Part shown: positions 1-8,508 of the stretch, one piece after another
Layout of the letters: every line of letters starts with the position of its first letter
Numbering within the stretch: the first letter of the stretch is position 1
NCBI GenBank assembly: GCA_934149115.1
Contig: CAKPDW010000031.1
Coordinates: forward strand, 1-14,440
DNA length: 14,440 nucleotides
DNA from: an uncultured Clostridia bacterium
GTDB lineage: Bacteria > Bacillota > Clostridia > TANB77 > CAG-508
Direction: 5' to 3'
Translations under genes and position numbers: made by a program
Notes under the pieces: generated by a model
Seen by the model: only the letters and a program-made list of their open reading frames with translations
The model's database searches: none
Told to the model about the DNA's origin: nothing

Positions 1-714
1 GTATTTCATAGCATAATACTAAATGCTTTATTACTTGGATTGGAAGACAACTATCGTTTAGTAGATACAATAGTATCAAGTGAATATTTGAATTATGGAG
101 GACAAAAATTTTCTAAGAGCAAAAAAATAGGAATGACTGCTTTAGAAGCATTAGAAATATATCCAGTTGATTCATTAAGATATCACTTAATAAGCAATGG
201 CCCTGAAAAGAAAGATACAAATTTCACACCAGAAGATTTTGTAGCAACACATAATGGTGAATTATTAAATAAATTTGGAAATTTAGTAAATAGGACATTA
301 AAATTCAAAGGAATAGAAAAAATTGAGATAGCTACATTAGATTCAGAAATAAAAAATGAAATTGAAAGAATATATCCAGAAGTTAGTGAATTAATAGAAA
401 AATTAGAATTTAGAGAAGCAGTAAATAAAATAATGAATTTAGTAGAAAAAGCTAATAAATATTATGATACCCAAGAACCATGGAAACAAATAAAAGAAGA
501 TGAACAAGCATTTAAAAATACAATATTTACATGTGCAAATATCATAGCTAATTTAAGTAGTTTGTTTGAACCAATAATGCCTTCAACAACAGCTAAAATA
601 CGCGAATATCTTGAACTTCCAGAACCAAGCTGGAAACCTATTTATCTTGGAAAAAATATTGATTTAACTAATAAAACAATTGAACCTTTATTTGAAAGAA
701 TTAAAAATAATTAA
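1..714 (+). CDS. metG: Methionyl-tRNA synthetase, 3' part (5' end outside window)
   Basis: The reading frame is open from base 1, so the gene begins upstream of the window; 237 codons are visible. It charges tRNA-Met with methionine in the cytoplasm. The class I signature KFSKS (the KMSKS loop that holds ATP) is at nt 106-120, followed by the alpha-helical anticodon-binding domain, with typical strings such as DSLRYHL, NKFGNLVNRTLKF and EPWK. The protein ends at IEPLFERIKNN, right after the anticodon-binding domain. It therefore lacks the C-terminal EMAP/Trbp111-like tRNA-binding domain found in many Firmicute MetRS, and is the short form. The catalytic HIGH motif and zinc knuckle lie upstream and cannot be checked. 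tmk follows after 13 bases, suggesting cotranscription. Confidence 0.96.
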   Translation, partial: VFHSIILNALLLGLEDNYRLVDTIVSSEYLNYGGQKFSKSKKIGMTALEALEIYPVDSLRYHLISNGPEKKDTNFTPEDFVATHNGELLNKFGNLVNRTLKFKGIEKIEIATLDSEIKNEIERIYPEVSELIEKLEFREAVNKIMNLVEKANKYYDTQEPWKQIKEDEQAFKNTIFTCANIIANLSSLFEPIMPSTTAKIREYLELPEPSWKPIYLGKNIDLTNKTIEPLFERIKNN

Positions 715-727
715 AAAGGAGAAAAAA

Positions 728-1405
728 ATGGGAAAATTATTTGTTATTGATGGAACAGATGGAAGTGGAAAACAAACCCAATTTTTAAAATTAAAAAATA
801 AATTTGATGAATTAGGGATTAAGTATATGATGGCATCTTTTCCAAATTATGAGAGCCCATCATCATCATTAGTAAAAATGTATTTATCAGGAGACTTTGG
901 AAAACATCCAAATGATGTTAGTCCATATGTTGCATCAACTTTTTATGCTGTAGATAGGTATGCAACATATAAAACAAAACTTGAAAAATATTATGAAACA
1001 GGTGGAATAATACTTGTTGATAGATATACTACTTCAAACATGATTCATCAAGCTGGAAAAATAAAAGATAAAAAAGAAAGAAAAAAATTTATTGATTGGT
1101 TATTTAATCTTGAATTTAATATGTATAAAATACCAAAACCAGACAAAGTATTTTTCTTAAACATGCCTCCTAAAAATAGTTCAGAGCTAATAAAAAATAG
1201 AGAAAACAAATTTAGTCATACAATGGAAAAAGACATTCATGAAAAAGATACAGAATACATGAATGATAGTTATAATGCAGCTGTCGAACTATCAAAAGAA
1301 TATAATTGGACAGAAATAAAATGCATTAAAGATGGCGAAATTAGAACAATAGACGATATTCATGAAGAAATTTTTGAAATAATAAAAAAGGAAATAGAAA
1401 AGTAA
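728..1405 (+). CDS. tmk: Thymidylate (dTMP) kinase
   Basis: A 225-residue nucleoside-monophosphate kinase that phosphorylates dTMP to dTDP for DNA synthesis. The P-loop GTDGSGKQT is at residues 9-17, a substrate-loop FPNY at 38-41, and the DRY motif (VDRYTTSN) at 97-104, as in thymidylate kinases. The P-loop ends in GKQT rather than GKST, a variant I associate with a clostridial sub-branch of the family. I place the start at the ATG at 728 because AAGGAG (716-721) lies 6 bases before it. The frame can be extended upstream to 680, but that would overlap metG and has no ribosome-binding site. nadD begins one base after the stop. A related deoxynucleoside kinase is a less likely alternative. Confidence 0.9.
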   Translation: MGKLFVIDGTDGSGKQTQFLKLKNKFDELGIKYMMASFPNYESPSSSLVKMYLSGDFGKHPNDVSPYVASTFYAVDRYATYKTKLEKYYETGGIILVDRYTTSNMIHQAGKIKDKKERKKFIDWLFNLEFNMYKIPKPDKVFFLNMPPKNSSELIKNRENKFSHTMEKDIHEKDTEYMNDSYNAAVELSKEYNWTEIKCIKDGEIRTIDDIHEEIFEIIKKEIEK

Positions 1406-1406
1406 A

Positions 1407-1976
1407 ATGAGAATTGGATTTTTTGGAGGAGCATTTAATCCTCCAACAATTGCACATTTTGATTTGGCTAAAAATGCAATAGAAAATTATTCTTTTGATA
1501 AAATTTATTTTGTACCAGTTAATAATTTTTATCATAAAAAAGAATTGATAGGTATAAAACAAAGAATTGATATGCTACAAATCATGTGTTCTAAAGCTAA
1601 TAATATATATGTTTCTGAAGTAGAAAAAGAAAATAACAGATTATTTAAAGCTCATGAAATTTTTAAATTAATAGAAAACAAATATTCAAAAGATGATGTG
1701 TATTTTTTGATGGGCGAAGATAATTTTGAAAAAATGCCAAAATGGGAAAATTACGAACAACTAAAACAGTATAAATACTTAATTTTTCAAAGAAAAGAAG
1801 AACCATTACAAGTAAAAAAAGAAAATATTATATATATGAAAAATAAAGATACACTAAATATTTGTTCAACAGAAATCAGAAACAAAATAAAAGAAAAAGA
1901 AAAAATAGATAATTTAGTTACAAAAGAAGTACAAGAATACATACAGAAAAATCATTTATATACTATAAAACCTTAG
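1407..1976 (+). CDS. nadD: Nicotinate-nucleotide adenylyltransferase (NadD-like)
   Basis: A 189-residue nucleotidyltransferase of the NadD/CoaD superfamily. It is expected to adenylylate nicotinate mononucleotide with ATP to give deamido-NAD in NAD synthesis. The N-terminal GGAFNPPTIAH (residues 7-17) is the ATP-binding GGxFxPxHxGH motif, with Thr in place of the first His and Ala in place of Gly. GEDNFEKMPKW in the middle matches the 'G.D....l..W' segment. ICSTEIR near the C terminus is the ISSTxxR motif. The start lies one base after the tmk stop. The usual partners yqeK and rsfS do not follow. The motif substitutions leave a small chance that it acts on a related nucleotide. Confidence 0.85.
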   Translation: MRIGFFGGAFNPPTIAHFDLAKNAIENYSFDKIYFVPVNNFYHKKELIGIKQRIDMLQIMCSKANNIYVSEVEKENNRLFKAHEIFKLIENKYSKDDVYFLMGEDNFEKMPKWENYEQLKQYKYLIFQRKEEPLQVKKENIIYMKNKDTLNICSTEIRNKIKEKEKIDNLVTKEVQEYIQKNHLYTIKP

Positions 1977-2035
1977 AACACAAAAAAACATTAAAACTTA
2001 TTGTTTTACAATTATGAAAAAGAAAAGGAAGAAAC

Positions 2036-2878
2036 ATGAAAGAAGATATAATAAAATTTGTAAAAGGATTAATAATAGGTATAGCAGCCCTTACAGCTGG
2101 AGCAGGTACTTTTGCTATAGTATTAGGTATATATGACAGATGTATGGAAATCATAGCAAATCCATTTAAAAATTTTAAAGAAAATTTAAAATATATATGG
2201 CCAATTTTATTGGGAATTCTAGTAAGTGCAGCTTGTTGTGCAAAGTTGGTAACTTATTTATTAACAAATTATAACGCATATACAAGATGTGCTTTTTTAG
2301 GAATAATTATAGGTGGAATCCCAACATTATTTAAAGTAGCAAACAAGGAAGGATTTAAAAAAAGATATTTAATTAGTACAGTAATTGCATTAATAATTAC
2401 AATAATTTGTACTTTAATTGCCAATAACACAAAAGCAGGAGAAACAGTCACATATATAAGTCCAATAGAATTGATAATATATGGAGCAATATATGCATGG
2501 GGAGCTGTAATGCCTGGAATGACAACAATACACATACTAATATACATGGGAGTTCTAGGCCCTATATTAGCAGGTTTCACATCACTAAATTTAGGAGTAA
2601 TCATACCTTTTGGAATTGGATATATAACATTAGCATTAACAACTGCAGGAATGATTACATACTTATTTAAGAAATTTTATGGAATGACTTATTATGCTAT
2701 AATAGGATTTTCTTTAACATCATTGATAATGTTTATACCTAACTTTAATAATTTATTAGAAATTATAATTGGAATATTTATCATAGTAATATTTGCTTTT
2801 GCAATTTATGAAATTGCAAAACTAGACAAAAAAGTTCAACAAACTAAAGAAAATGAGGTAATAGAAAATGAGGGGTAA
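2036..2878 (+). CDS. DUF368 / PopT-like polyprenyl-phosphate transporter homologue
   Basis: A polytopic membrane protein of 280 residues. It resembles DUF368, the family that includes PopT, reported to recycle undecaprenyl phosphate across the membrane. Two inverted-repeat-like signature regions are visible: AGAGTFAIVLGIYDR (about residues 22-36), matching the family GVSGGTxAfilGiYer, and MPGMTTIHILIYMGVLGP (about 161-178), matching PGVSGSxxLxxxGxY. LTNYNAYTRCAFLGIIIGGIP (about 76-96) fits the helix between them. The Ser-Gly cores of both signatures are altered (GAGT; PGMTT), so this is a diverged member and its substrate is inferred. The start at 2036 follows GGAAG. The last 11 bases overlap the next gene, which suggests translational coupling. 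Confidence 0.78.
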   Translation: MKEDIIKFVKGLIIGIAALTAGAGTFAIVLGIYDRCMEIIANPFKNFKENLKYIWPILLGILVSAACCAKLVTYLLTNYNAYTRCAFLGIIIGGIPTLFKVANKEGFKKRYLISTVIALIITIICTLIANNTKAGETVTYISPIELIIYGAIYAWGAVMPGMTTIHILIYMGVLGPILAGFTSLNLGVIIPFGIGYITLALTTAGMITYLFKKFYGMTYYAIIGFSLTSLIMFIPNFNNLLEIIIGIFIIVIFAFAIYEIAKLDKKVQQTKENEVIENEG

Positions 2879-4499
2879 AATAGTAAATAGTGTTGTAGGT
2901 GGAATGAACTTACTATTTGGTATTTTAATATTGTTATTTAATTTTTACATGCCAGCTATATCAAGAGCAAGTGCAGAAGAATTAAAAATTATTAATGAAA
3001 ATAATATGTATATATTGATATTAACAGTAATTATTACAGTAATTAATTTAATAACATTATTGTTTAATAGAAAAGATAAGATATTATTTTTCTCATATTT
3101 TATTGCAATAATATCATCAGCTTTTTTCTTTACTAAAAACCCATATATTGGAATTATGTATATATTATCAGCAATGATAATAGAAATACAAGTTATTAGA
3201 GAAAACATGATATATACAAATAACATGTTTTATATTGTTTGTACAGTAATAGTTATAGTTGCAATAGGACTTGTAGCAATCAATATATTAACATACAAAG
3301 ACAAAGTAAAAAAAATTATAAAAACTGAAAATAAAGGCTATGTAGAATATAATGAAGAATATTTTAAAAATATAAGTGTATTAGGCGAAGATGAAGAATT
3401 TTTACTAAACGCAAAAATGAATGGTAAATGGGGATATATCAATTCAAAAGGCGAAACAAAAATTGATTTCAAATATGATTATGCATCACCATTTGTAACA
3501 ATAGAAATGTACGATAAAAACTTTGATATAGCACTTGTATGTGAAGATAATACATCAGCAATAATATTAAAAAACCAAAGAATAGTTATGTCTTTCAAAA
3601 ATGAAATTGCTGTTGATAATTATCAAAAACAAATGGAAAAATTTCAAGAAATATATGCTGAAACATTAAAACAAGATGGAAAAATTACGGAAAAAATTTC
3701 AACCGTTCCAACTAGCAATATGAATAAAATAAAAGCATATGATAAATATCCATACAGATATCCATATAATGATGAATATGACATATATATAACAGTTTCA
3801 CAAGCTGGAACAAAAAATAGATATGAATTTATGAAAAAAGATAATTCAAACATTAAAGTCAGTATAGATTGTGATAATCTAAAATTTGATGGAAGCAATT
3901 TATATGTATACAGCAATGGCTTTTTACCATTTTACAAAACTTCAGAAAACATACAAGGTTGGTATACAAAAGAAACTAAAAGAGTTGAGTTAGAAGGAAA
4001 TATTCAAATTTTAGAATTTTTTGATGACAAAATATTATTAAAAGATTATGATAAAAAAATAATTTATTTTGCAAATGAATTAGGAGAAAGAGTATCAGAC
4101 GAATACAAAGATATTTTTGTATTAGATGATGGATATATTGTAAAAAATACTGAAGATAAATATATTATAATTAATAAAGATTTTGAGAAAAAATTAGATA
4201 TAGAATATGACTATATAAATCCGAAATTAATAGATAAAGGAATATTAATCTGTGCAAATTTACCAGAAAAGGTTAATTTTAATTCATCAGGTTTTCCTAG
4301 TAATATACAATATGATTTAGTAAATATGTCAGGGGAAAAAATAAATTTAAAAAAATCAGATGGTTCTGAAATTAATTCTCCAGAATATTCAGAAGTATAT
4401 TATTTAGATAATAAAAAGAATGTATCAAATTATGAAACATATATTAACAATTTAACTAATATTGATTATACATTTGTAGGAGAAGAATTTTATAAATAG
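2868..4499 (+). CDS. Membrane protein with WG repeat
   Basis: 543 residues, function unknown. The first 142 residues contain five predicted membrane helices (about 8-30, 47-66, 71-89, 91-109, 118-142). The remaining 400 residues are soluble. Residues about 183-209 form a clear WG repeat (GKWGYINSKGETKIDFKYDY). At least two degenerate copies lack the Trp-Gly pair: near residues 435-460 (KYIIINKDFEKKLDIEYDYI) and near 490-500 (YDLVNMSGEKIN). WG repeats form beta-rich binding modules in many Clostridia proteins with no established activity. The gene starts inside the DUF368 gene, so the two are probably translated together. Which side of the membrane carries the soluble part cannot be decided here. 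Confidence 0.75.
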   Translation: MRGKIVNSVVGGMNLLFGILILLFNFYMPAISRASAEELKIINENNMYILILTVIITVINLITLLFNRKDKILFFSYFIAIISSAFFFTKNPYIGIMYILSAMIIEIQVIRENMIYTNNMFYIVCTVIVIVAIGLVAINILTYKDKVKKIIKTENKGYVEYNEEYFKNISVLGEDEEFLLNAKMNGKWGYINSKGETKIDFKYDYASPFVTIEMYDKNFDIALVCEDNTSAIILKNQRIVMSFKNEIAVDNYQKQMEKFQEIYAETLKQDGKITEKISTVPTSNMNKIKAYDKYPYRYPYNDEYDIYITVSQAGTKNRYEFMKKDNSNIKVSIDCDNLKFDGSNLYVYSNGFLPFYKTSENIQGWYTKETKRVELEGNIQILEFFDDKILLKDYDKKIIYFANELGERVSDEYKDIFVLDDGYIVKNTEDKYIIINKDFEKKLDIEYDYINPKLIDKGILICANLPEKVNFNSSGFPSNIQYDLVNMSGEKINLKKSDGSEINSPEYSEVYYLDNKKNVSNYETYINNLTNIDYTFVGEEFYK

Positions 4500-4517
4500 C
4501 TGAATTAGGAGGGAAAA

Positions 4518-5483
4518 TTGAAAAAAATAATAATTTCATTAGTAATATTAATTATAATTATTACAACAATCATTTGTATATTTAATAAAAATATTCAACC
4601 AGAATATGAAGATAATAAATTAAATATAATCACAAGTATATATCCAATATATGATTTCACAAAGCAAATAGCAGGGGAAAAGGCAAATGTTACAATGCTA
4701 CTACCAACAGGAGTTGAAGTACATGATTATGAACCAACCCCACAAGATGTAATACATGTAAAAAATTCTGACTTATTTTTGTTTTTAGGAAAAGAATTAG
4801 AACCATGGGGAGACACATTAGTTTCTGGAATAGAAGATTCAGAAAATATAAAAGACATATCAGAAAATATTAATCTAATTGAAAATGAAGAATTTGAAAA
4901 AGAATATTTTAATGAAGAAAATGATGAACATGAAGAACACGAAAAATATGATACACATATTTGGCTAGACCCAACAAAATCAGTTACTATAGTAGAAAAT
5001 ATCGAAAAAGAACTAATTGCAAAAGATCCTCAAAATGCAGACTATTATAAAAATAACGCAGAAAATTATATAAAAAAATTAAACAAATTAGATGAGGATA
5101 TAAAAAATGTTGTAGATACTGCAGATAAACAAGAAATAGCCTTTGGAGGACCATTTTCATATGCATATTTCATAAAAAGATATAATATTAAATTTGTAAC
5201 AGCATATGATTCATGTGGCGAAAATGGAGAACCAAGTGTTGATAAAGTTTTCTCAGTTATTAATGAAATCAAAAAAAATAGTTTACCAGTAGTATTTTTC
5301 AAAGAAATGTCATCAGCTAATATTGCTAAAACAATTGCTGAAGAAACAGGAGCTGAAAAACTAGAATTCAATAGTTTACATACAGTAACAAAAGAACAAT
5401 TAGAAAATGGCGAAAATTATTTATCAATAATGTACAAAAATGTTGAAAATTTGAAAACAGCGATGCAAAGTAAGGAGAAGTAA
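4518..5483 (+). CDS. znuA: Zinc/manganese ABC transporter substrate-binding protein
   Basis: 321 residues of the cluster A-I metal-binding protein family (ZnuA/AdcA/MntC), which captures Zn2+ or Mn2+ outside the cell for the ABC importer. An N-terminal hydrophobic segment (4-21) is followed by NIITSIYPIYDFTKQIAG. Metal-site candidates are H69 in GVEVHDYEPTPQD and H147 in THIWLDP, preceded by a His/Glu-rich loop at 132-145 (NDEHEEHEKYD). The third ligand position of classical ZnuA (HxAFxY) is replaced by GGPFSYAYF (210-218). A Cys occurs in DSCGENGEPS (231-240) and a His at 288, as I recall for a clostridial sub-branch. The start is TTG at 4518 with AGGAGGG at 4507-4513. C20 lacks a good lipobox (TIIC). 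The stop overlaps the znuC start (TAATG). Confidence 0.9.
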   Translation: MKKIIISLVILIIIITTIICIFNKNIQPEYEDNKLNIITSIYPIYDFTKQIAGEKANVTMLLPTGVEVHDYEPTPQDVIHVKNSDLFLFLGKELEPWGDTLVSGIEDSENIKDISENINLIENEEFEKEYFNEENDEHEEHEKYDTHIWLDPTKSVTIVENIEKELIAKDPQNADYYKNNAENYIKKLNKLDEDIKNVVDTADKQEIAFGGPFSYAYFIKRYNIKFVTAYDSCGENGEPSVDKVFSVINEIKKNSLPVVFFKEMSSANIAKTIAEETGAEKLEFNSLHTVTKEQLENGENYLSIMYKNVENLKTAMQSKEK

Positions 5484-6151
5484 TGAATATTATAGAAGTA
5501 AAAAATTTGAGTGTTAAATATAATGAACATGTTGCATTAAAAAATATAAATTTAAAAGTCAAAGAAAAAGAATATATATGTTTAGTCGGAAAAAATGGTT
5601 CAGGAAAAAGTACTTTACTAAAAATAATAACAGGATTAATAAAAAAAGACACAGGAAAGATAGAGTTTAAAATTGATAGAGCTGATGTGTCATATTTAGC
5701 TCAAAACAATATGACAGATATATCATTCCCAGCAACCTCAAAAGAAATAATATTAACAGGAGTGCAAAAACACGGTATATTACCATTTTACAATAAAAAA
5801 GATGAAGAAAAGCTAAAAGAAATAGCTAAAAAATTAAAAATCGAAAATTTATTAAATAAAAAAATAGGAGACTTATCAGGAGGTCAAAGACAAAGAGTAT
5901 TATTAGCAAGGACATTAATTGGAGACCCAAAACTATTATTATTAGATGAACCATGTAGTGGGCTTGATAAAGCTACAATAAGAAACTTCTATAAGATTTT
6001 GGACGAGTTATATGCAAAAAACGATATAACAATACTAATGGCAACACACGATTTAGAAGAAATACATAATCCAAACATACGAGTTGTTGAATTAGATCAA
6101 GAAATAGTGTTTGATGGAAACATAAACGAAAAAAATAAAACAAAAGAGTAA
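5483..6151 (+). CDS. znuC: Zinc/manganese ABC transporter ATP-binding protein
   Basis: A 222-residue ABC ATPase that powers metal import. All nucleotide-binding motifs are present: Walker A GKNGSGKST (36-44), Q-loop Q74 in YLAQNN, signature LSGGQRQR (131-138), Walker B LLLLDEP (151-157) and switch His189 in ATHD. It overlaps the znuA stop by one base, the usual arrangement for this pair. The permease gene that should follow is found instead at 9237, after three unrelated genes. Zinc versus manganese specificity cannot be read from the ATPase. Confidence 0.93.
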   Translation: MNIIEVKNLSVKYNEHVALKNINLKVKEKEYICLVGKNGSGKSTLLKIITGLIKKDTGKIEFKIDRADVSYLAQNNMTDISFPATSKEIILTGVQKHGILPFYNKKDEEKLKEIAKKLKIENLLNKKIGDLSGGQRQRVLLARTLIGDPKLLLLDEPCSGLDKATIRNFYKILDELYAKNDITILMATHDLEEIHNPNIRVVELDQEIVFDGNINEKNKTKE

Positions 6152-6161
6152 AGGATAAAAT

Positions 6162-7625
6162 ATGAAAAAATATTTATTAGAAATAACTACATTTATTGCA
6201 GGCGCAACAGGTATGATAATAGAACTAGTAGCTGCAAGAATATTATCACCATATCTTGGAAATTCAAATTTAATATGGACATGTATTATAGGAATGATGT
6301 TAGGATTTATGAGCTTAGGATATTTAATAGGAGGCAAAATTTCAGACAAACACCCACAAATTAATTTACTATCATTATTTTTATTAAATTCAGCAGTGTT
6401 TATCAGCATGATACCATTACTTGAAGTATATGCAGTAGAACCATTATCGAATACAAAATTAAATAATTCATTTATTGCAATAATATGTTCAACAATAACT
6501 TTTGGAATACCAAGCATGTTTTTAGCAACAGCCTTTCCATTTGCTGTAAAATTAAAAGACAAAGAATTAGGAGAAGTAGGTAGAATATCTGGAAGAATGT
6601 CAGCATTATCAACAATAGGAAGTATAGTAGGAACATTTTTAGCAGGATTTATATTAATACCTAATATAGGCGTAAAAAATATTATATTAATGTTAGTAAT
6701 TATATTATCAATATTATCCTTTATCTTATATGAAGAAAAAGACATAAGATATATAGTTAAATCTATAATAACAATTATATTTTTGATAAGTATAGTTATA
6801 CTTGGAAAGCAAACCTTTGTGAAGAAGCACCAAGACATTATAGTAGACACTGATTCAGAATATAGTAGAATGTGGATTAAAGAATACAAATCAAAATCTG
6901 GAAAAAAATATAAAATCCTACAAGTTGACAAAGGATACGAATCAATTCTACAAGATAAGAACACTTTAGCAAGTGAGTATTTAAAATATTATGATTTATT
7001 TGAGTATTATAAGCCAGAAACTCAGAAAGTATTAATGATTGGTGGAGCTGCTTATACATATCCAGAATATTTTTTAGAAAAATTTAAAGATAAACAAATA
7101 GATGTAGTAGAAATAGATTCTAAAATGACAAAATTAGCACAAGAATATTTTGGATTAGATACAAGCAATGAACGTTTAAAAATATATCATGAAGATGGAA
7201 GAAGATATCTAAATACAACACAAAATAAATATGATTGTATATTATTAGATGCATTCAAAGGATTAAATATCCCATTTCAATTAACAACAAAAGAAGCACT
7301 AGAAAATGCAAAAAAAGATTTAACAGATAACGGAATTGTAATCACTAATATAGTATCAGCATTAGAAGGAAAAAAGACTAATTTTATTAAAAGTGAATAT
7401 GCAACATATAAAGAAGTTTTTAAAAACGTAAAAATATTTAAAGTTCAAAAAGGATTAGTAACAGATGATGAAGTCCAAAACATAATTATTGTTGCATATG
7501 ATGGAGATTCTATAGGAAATGAAGAAATTGCCGAAAAATATCAGAAACTATTGAATAATGAGATTACTGAATATCAGACAGATAAGAAAGTCTTAACAGA
7601 TGATTTATGCAATACAGAAATCTAG
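6162..7625 (+). CDS. Membrane-fused spermidine-synthase-like protein
   Basis: 487 residues in two parts. Residues 1-218 carry about seven membrane helices (IAGATGMIIELVAARILSP near the start is typical of fused MFS/spermidine synthases). Residues about 225-487 form a spermidine-synthase-type Rossmann methyltransferase fold. Visible nucleotide-site motifs are LMIGGAAYTYP (291-301), VVEID (315-319), EDGRRYL (344-350) and LLDAF (361-365, catalytic-Asp position). Family enzymes transfer an aminopropyl group from decarboxylated SAM to an amine, but the product of the fused membrane type is not settled. No SAM decarboxylase or ornithine decarboxylase gene is nearby. It starts 10 bases after znuC and so probably shares its transcript. 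No canonical role in zinc uptake is known to me. Confidence 0.82.
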   Translation: MKKYLLEITTFIAGATGMIIELVAARILSPYLGNSNLIWTCIIGMMLGFMSLGYLIGGKISDKHPQINLLSLFLLNSAVFISMIPLLEVYAVEPLSNTKLNNSFIAIICSTITFGIPSMFLATAFPFAVKLKDKELGEVGRISGRMSALSTIGSIVGTFLAGFILIPNIGVKNIILMLVIILSILSFILYEEKDIRYIVKSIITIIFLISIVILGKQTFVKKHQDIIVDTDSEYSRMWIKEYKSKSGKKYKILQVDKGYESILQDKNTLASEYLKYYDLFEYYKPETQKVLMIGGAAYTYPEYFLEKFKDKQIDVVEIDSKMTKLAQEYFGLDTSNERLKIYHEDGRRYLNTTQNKYDCILLDAFKGLNIPFQLTTKEALENAKKDLTDNGIVITNIVSALEGKKTNFIKSEYATYKEVFKNVKIFKVQKGLVTDDEVQNIIIVAYDGDSIGNEEIAEKYQKLLNNEITEYQTDKKVLTDDLCNTEI

Positions 7626-7649
7626 TTAAAAATTTTAAAAAAAGTAGTA

Positions 7650-7682
7650 AGCATATTATAATAAAAATATTGCTATTTTAAT
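7650..7682 (+). terminator. Weak AT-rich hairpin after the spermidine-synthase-like gene
   Basis: AGCATATT (7650-7657) pairs with AATATTGCT (7666-7674) with one bulged base, followed by a T-rich stretch. It shares the loop string AATAAA and general layout with the two strong terminators at 8421 and 9144, and may be their degenerate relative. Its stability looks low, so termination would be partial. It overlaps a possible -35 box. Confidence 0.4.
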
Positions 7683-7698
7683 TTTTATAAGATATACT
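7670..7698 (+). promoter_or_regulatory. Candidate sigma-A promoter for the first duplicated gene
   Basis: TTGCTA (7670-7675) and TATACT (7693-7698) are separated by 17 bases. They match the -35 consensus at 4 of 6 and the -10 consensus at 5 of 6 positions. The expected start of transcription near 7705 would give a leader of about 30 bases containing AAAGGAG. No comparable promoter is visible before the second copy. Confidence 0.5.
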
Positions 7699-7733
7699 TA
7701 ATAAGAATTAAAAATCTGAAAGGAGAAATACAA

Positions 7734-8372
7734 ATGAATAAAGTAAAAGGTGTATTTTCAAAAATAGGAGCATGGATTAAAGCTCACACAAAAATATGTA
7801 TAATAGTATTAATTGTTGTAATACTAGCTATTATACTAATTGCTAACTTAGTAGGAGGAGCTGAAAAGAGAGCAATAAAGAAATATATATCAGCATTAAA
7901 TTCTAATGATGAGGAAAAAATCATAAAAGCAATGAATATAGAAGCTGCAGCTGCATGGAACGAAGCTCAATATTCAAGTGGAGATAGATTTTCATCATTC
8001 CTTTATGACTCAAGCGATAATAATGACAATGACAATGATAGTGATGTAGTAAAAAGATTTGAAGATTATTTAGATGATGTTCAAGATAGTGAAGTAAAAT
8101 CTTATAAAGAAAGAATACAAGATAGCAATGATAATAACGACAATAATAGTAAAATAAAATTACTAAAAATCGAATATTCAACACCAGCAAAAGATAATAA
8201 AGACCTAAAAAAAGTAGTTATTAAATATAAAGCAACTACAAAACCAAGTGATGATGACAAAGATGATAAGAAAGACTCTATATGGAAATCAGAAAAAGAA
8301 TATACAGAGGTAACAGAAAATTATATGACAATTTATTTATATAAAGGAAAAGTTATTTCATTTGCTTTCTAA
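7734..8372 (+). CDS. Small membrane-anchored protein, tandem copy 1, function unknown
   Basis: 212 residues. A basic N terminus (1-20) precedes one membrane helix (about 20-40, CIIVLIVVILAIILIANLV). The remaining domain is strongly charged and probably outside the cell. It begins EKRAIKKYISALNSNDEEKI, a pattern seen in DUF4878/NTF2-like lipoprotein domains, though I cannot assign the family firmly. The centre is an Asp/Asn/Ser tract (residues 92-104), with a second low-complexity tract at 130-139 and a third at 171-181. The C terminus YMTIYLYKGKVI is shared with copy 2. The start at 7734 has AAAGGAG eight bases upstream. Its own terminator follows at 8421. Confidence 0.8.
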   Translation: MNKVKGVFSKIGAWIKAHTKICIIVLIVVILAIILIANLVGGAEKRAIKKYISALNSNDEEKIIKAMNIEAAAAWNEAQYSSGDRFSSFLYDSSDNNDNDNDSDVVKRFEDYLDDVQDSEVKSYKERIQDSNDNNDNNSKIKLLKIEYSTPAKDNKDLKKVVIKYKATTKPSDDDKDDKKDSIWKSEKEYTEVTENYMTIYLYKGKVISFAF

Positions 8373-8420
8373 AATAAAAACAGATTATCGGAAATGCCAA
8401 GCAATAGTAAGTAACTCATA

Positions 8421-8462
8421 AAAAGCTATTATTTATAATAAAATAAACAATAGCTTTTTTTT
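8421..8462 (+). terminator. Intrinsic terminator after copy 1
   Basis: A 16-base arm (8421-8436) pairs with 8443-8458 with a single A/C mismatch around the loop AATAAA. The 3' arm runs into eight T (8455-8462). It is nearly identical to the terminator after copy 2, so the duplicated unit included its terminator. Confidence 0.88.
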
Positions 8463-8508
8463 AACAAAAAATTAAAAGGGATAGAAAAAATAAAAAGGAG
8501 AAATACAA

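Noticed and set aside
6092..6964. 290-codon open frame on the minus strand opposite znuC and the spermidine-synthase-like gene
   Set aside because: It lies antisense to two well-recognised genes, has low-complexity Ile/Asn-rich translation and no ribosome-binding site; it is a by-product of AT-rich coding on the other strand.
7950..8300. Asp/Asn codon-rich tracts in copy 1 as a DNA-level tandem repeat or frameshift hot spot
   Set aside because: The GATAAT/GACAAT-like units are irregular and the frame stays intact through them; they are low-complexity protein sequence rather than an ordered repeat array.
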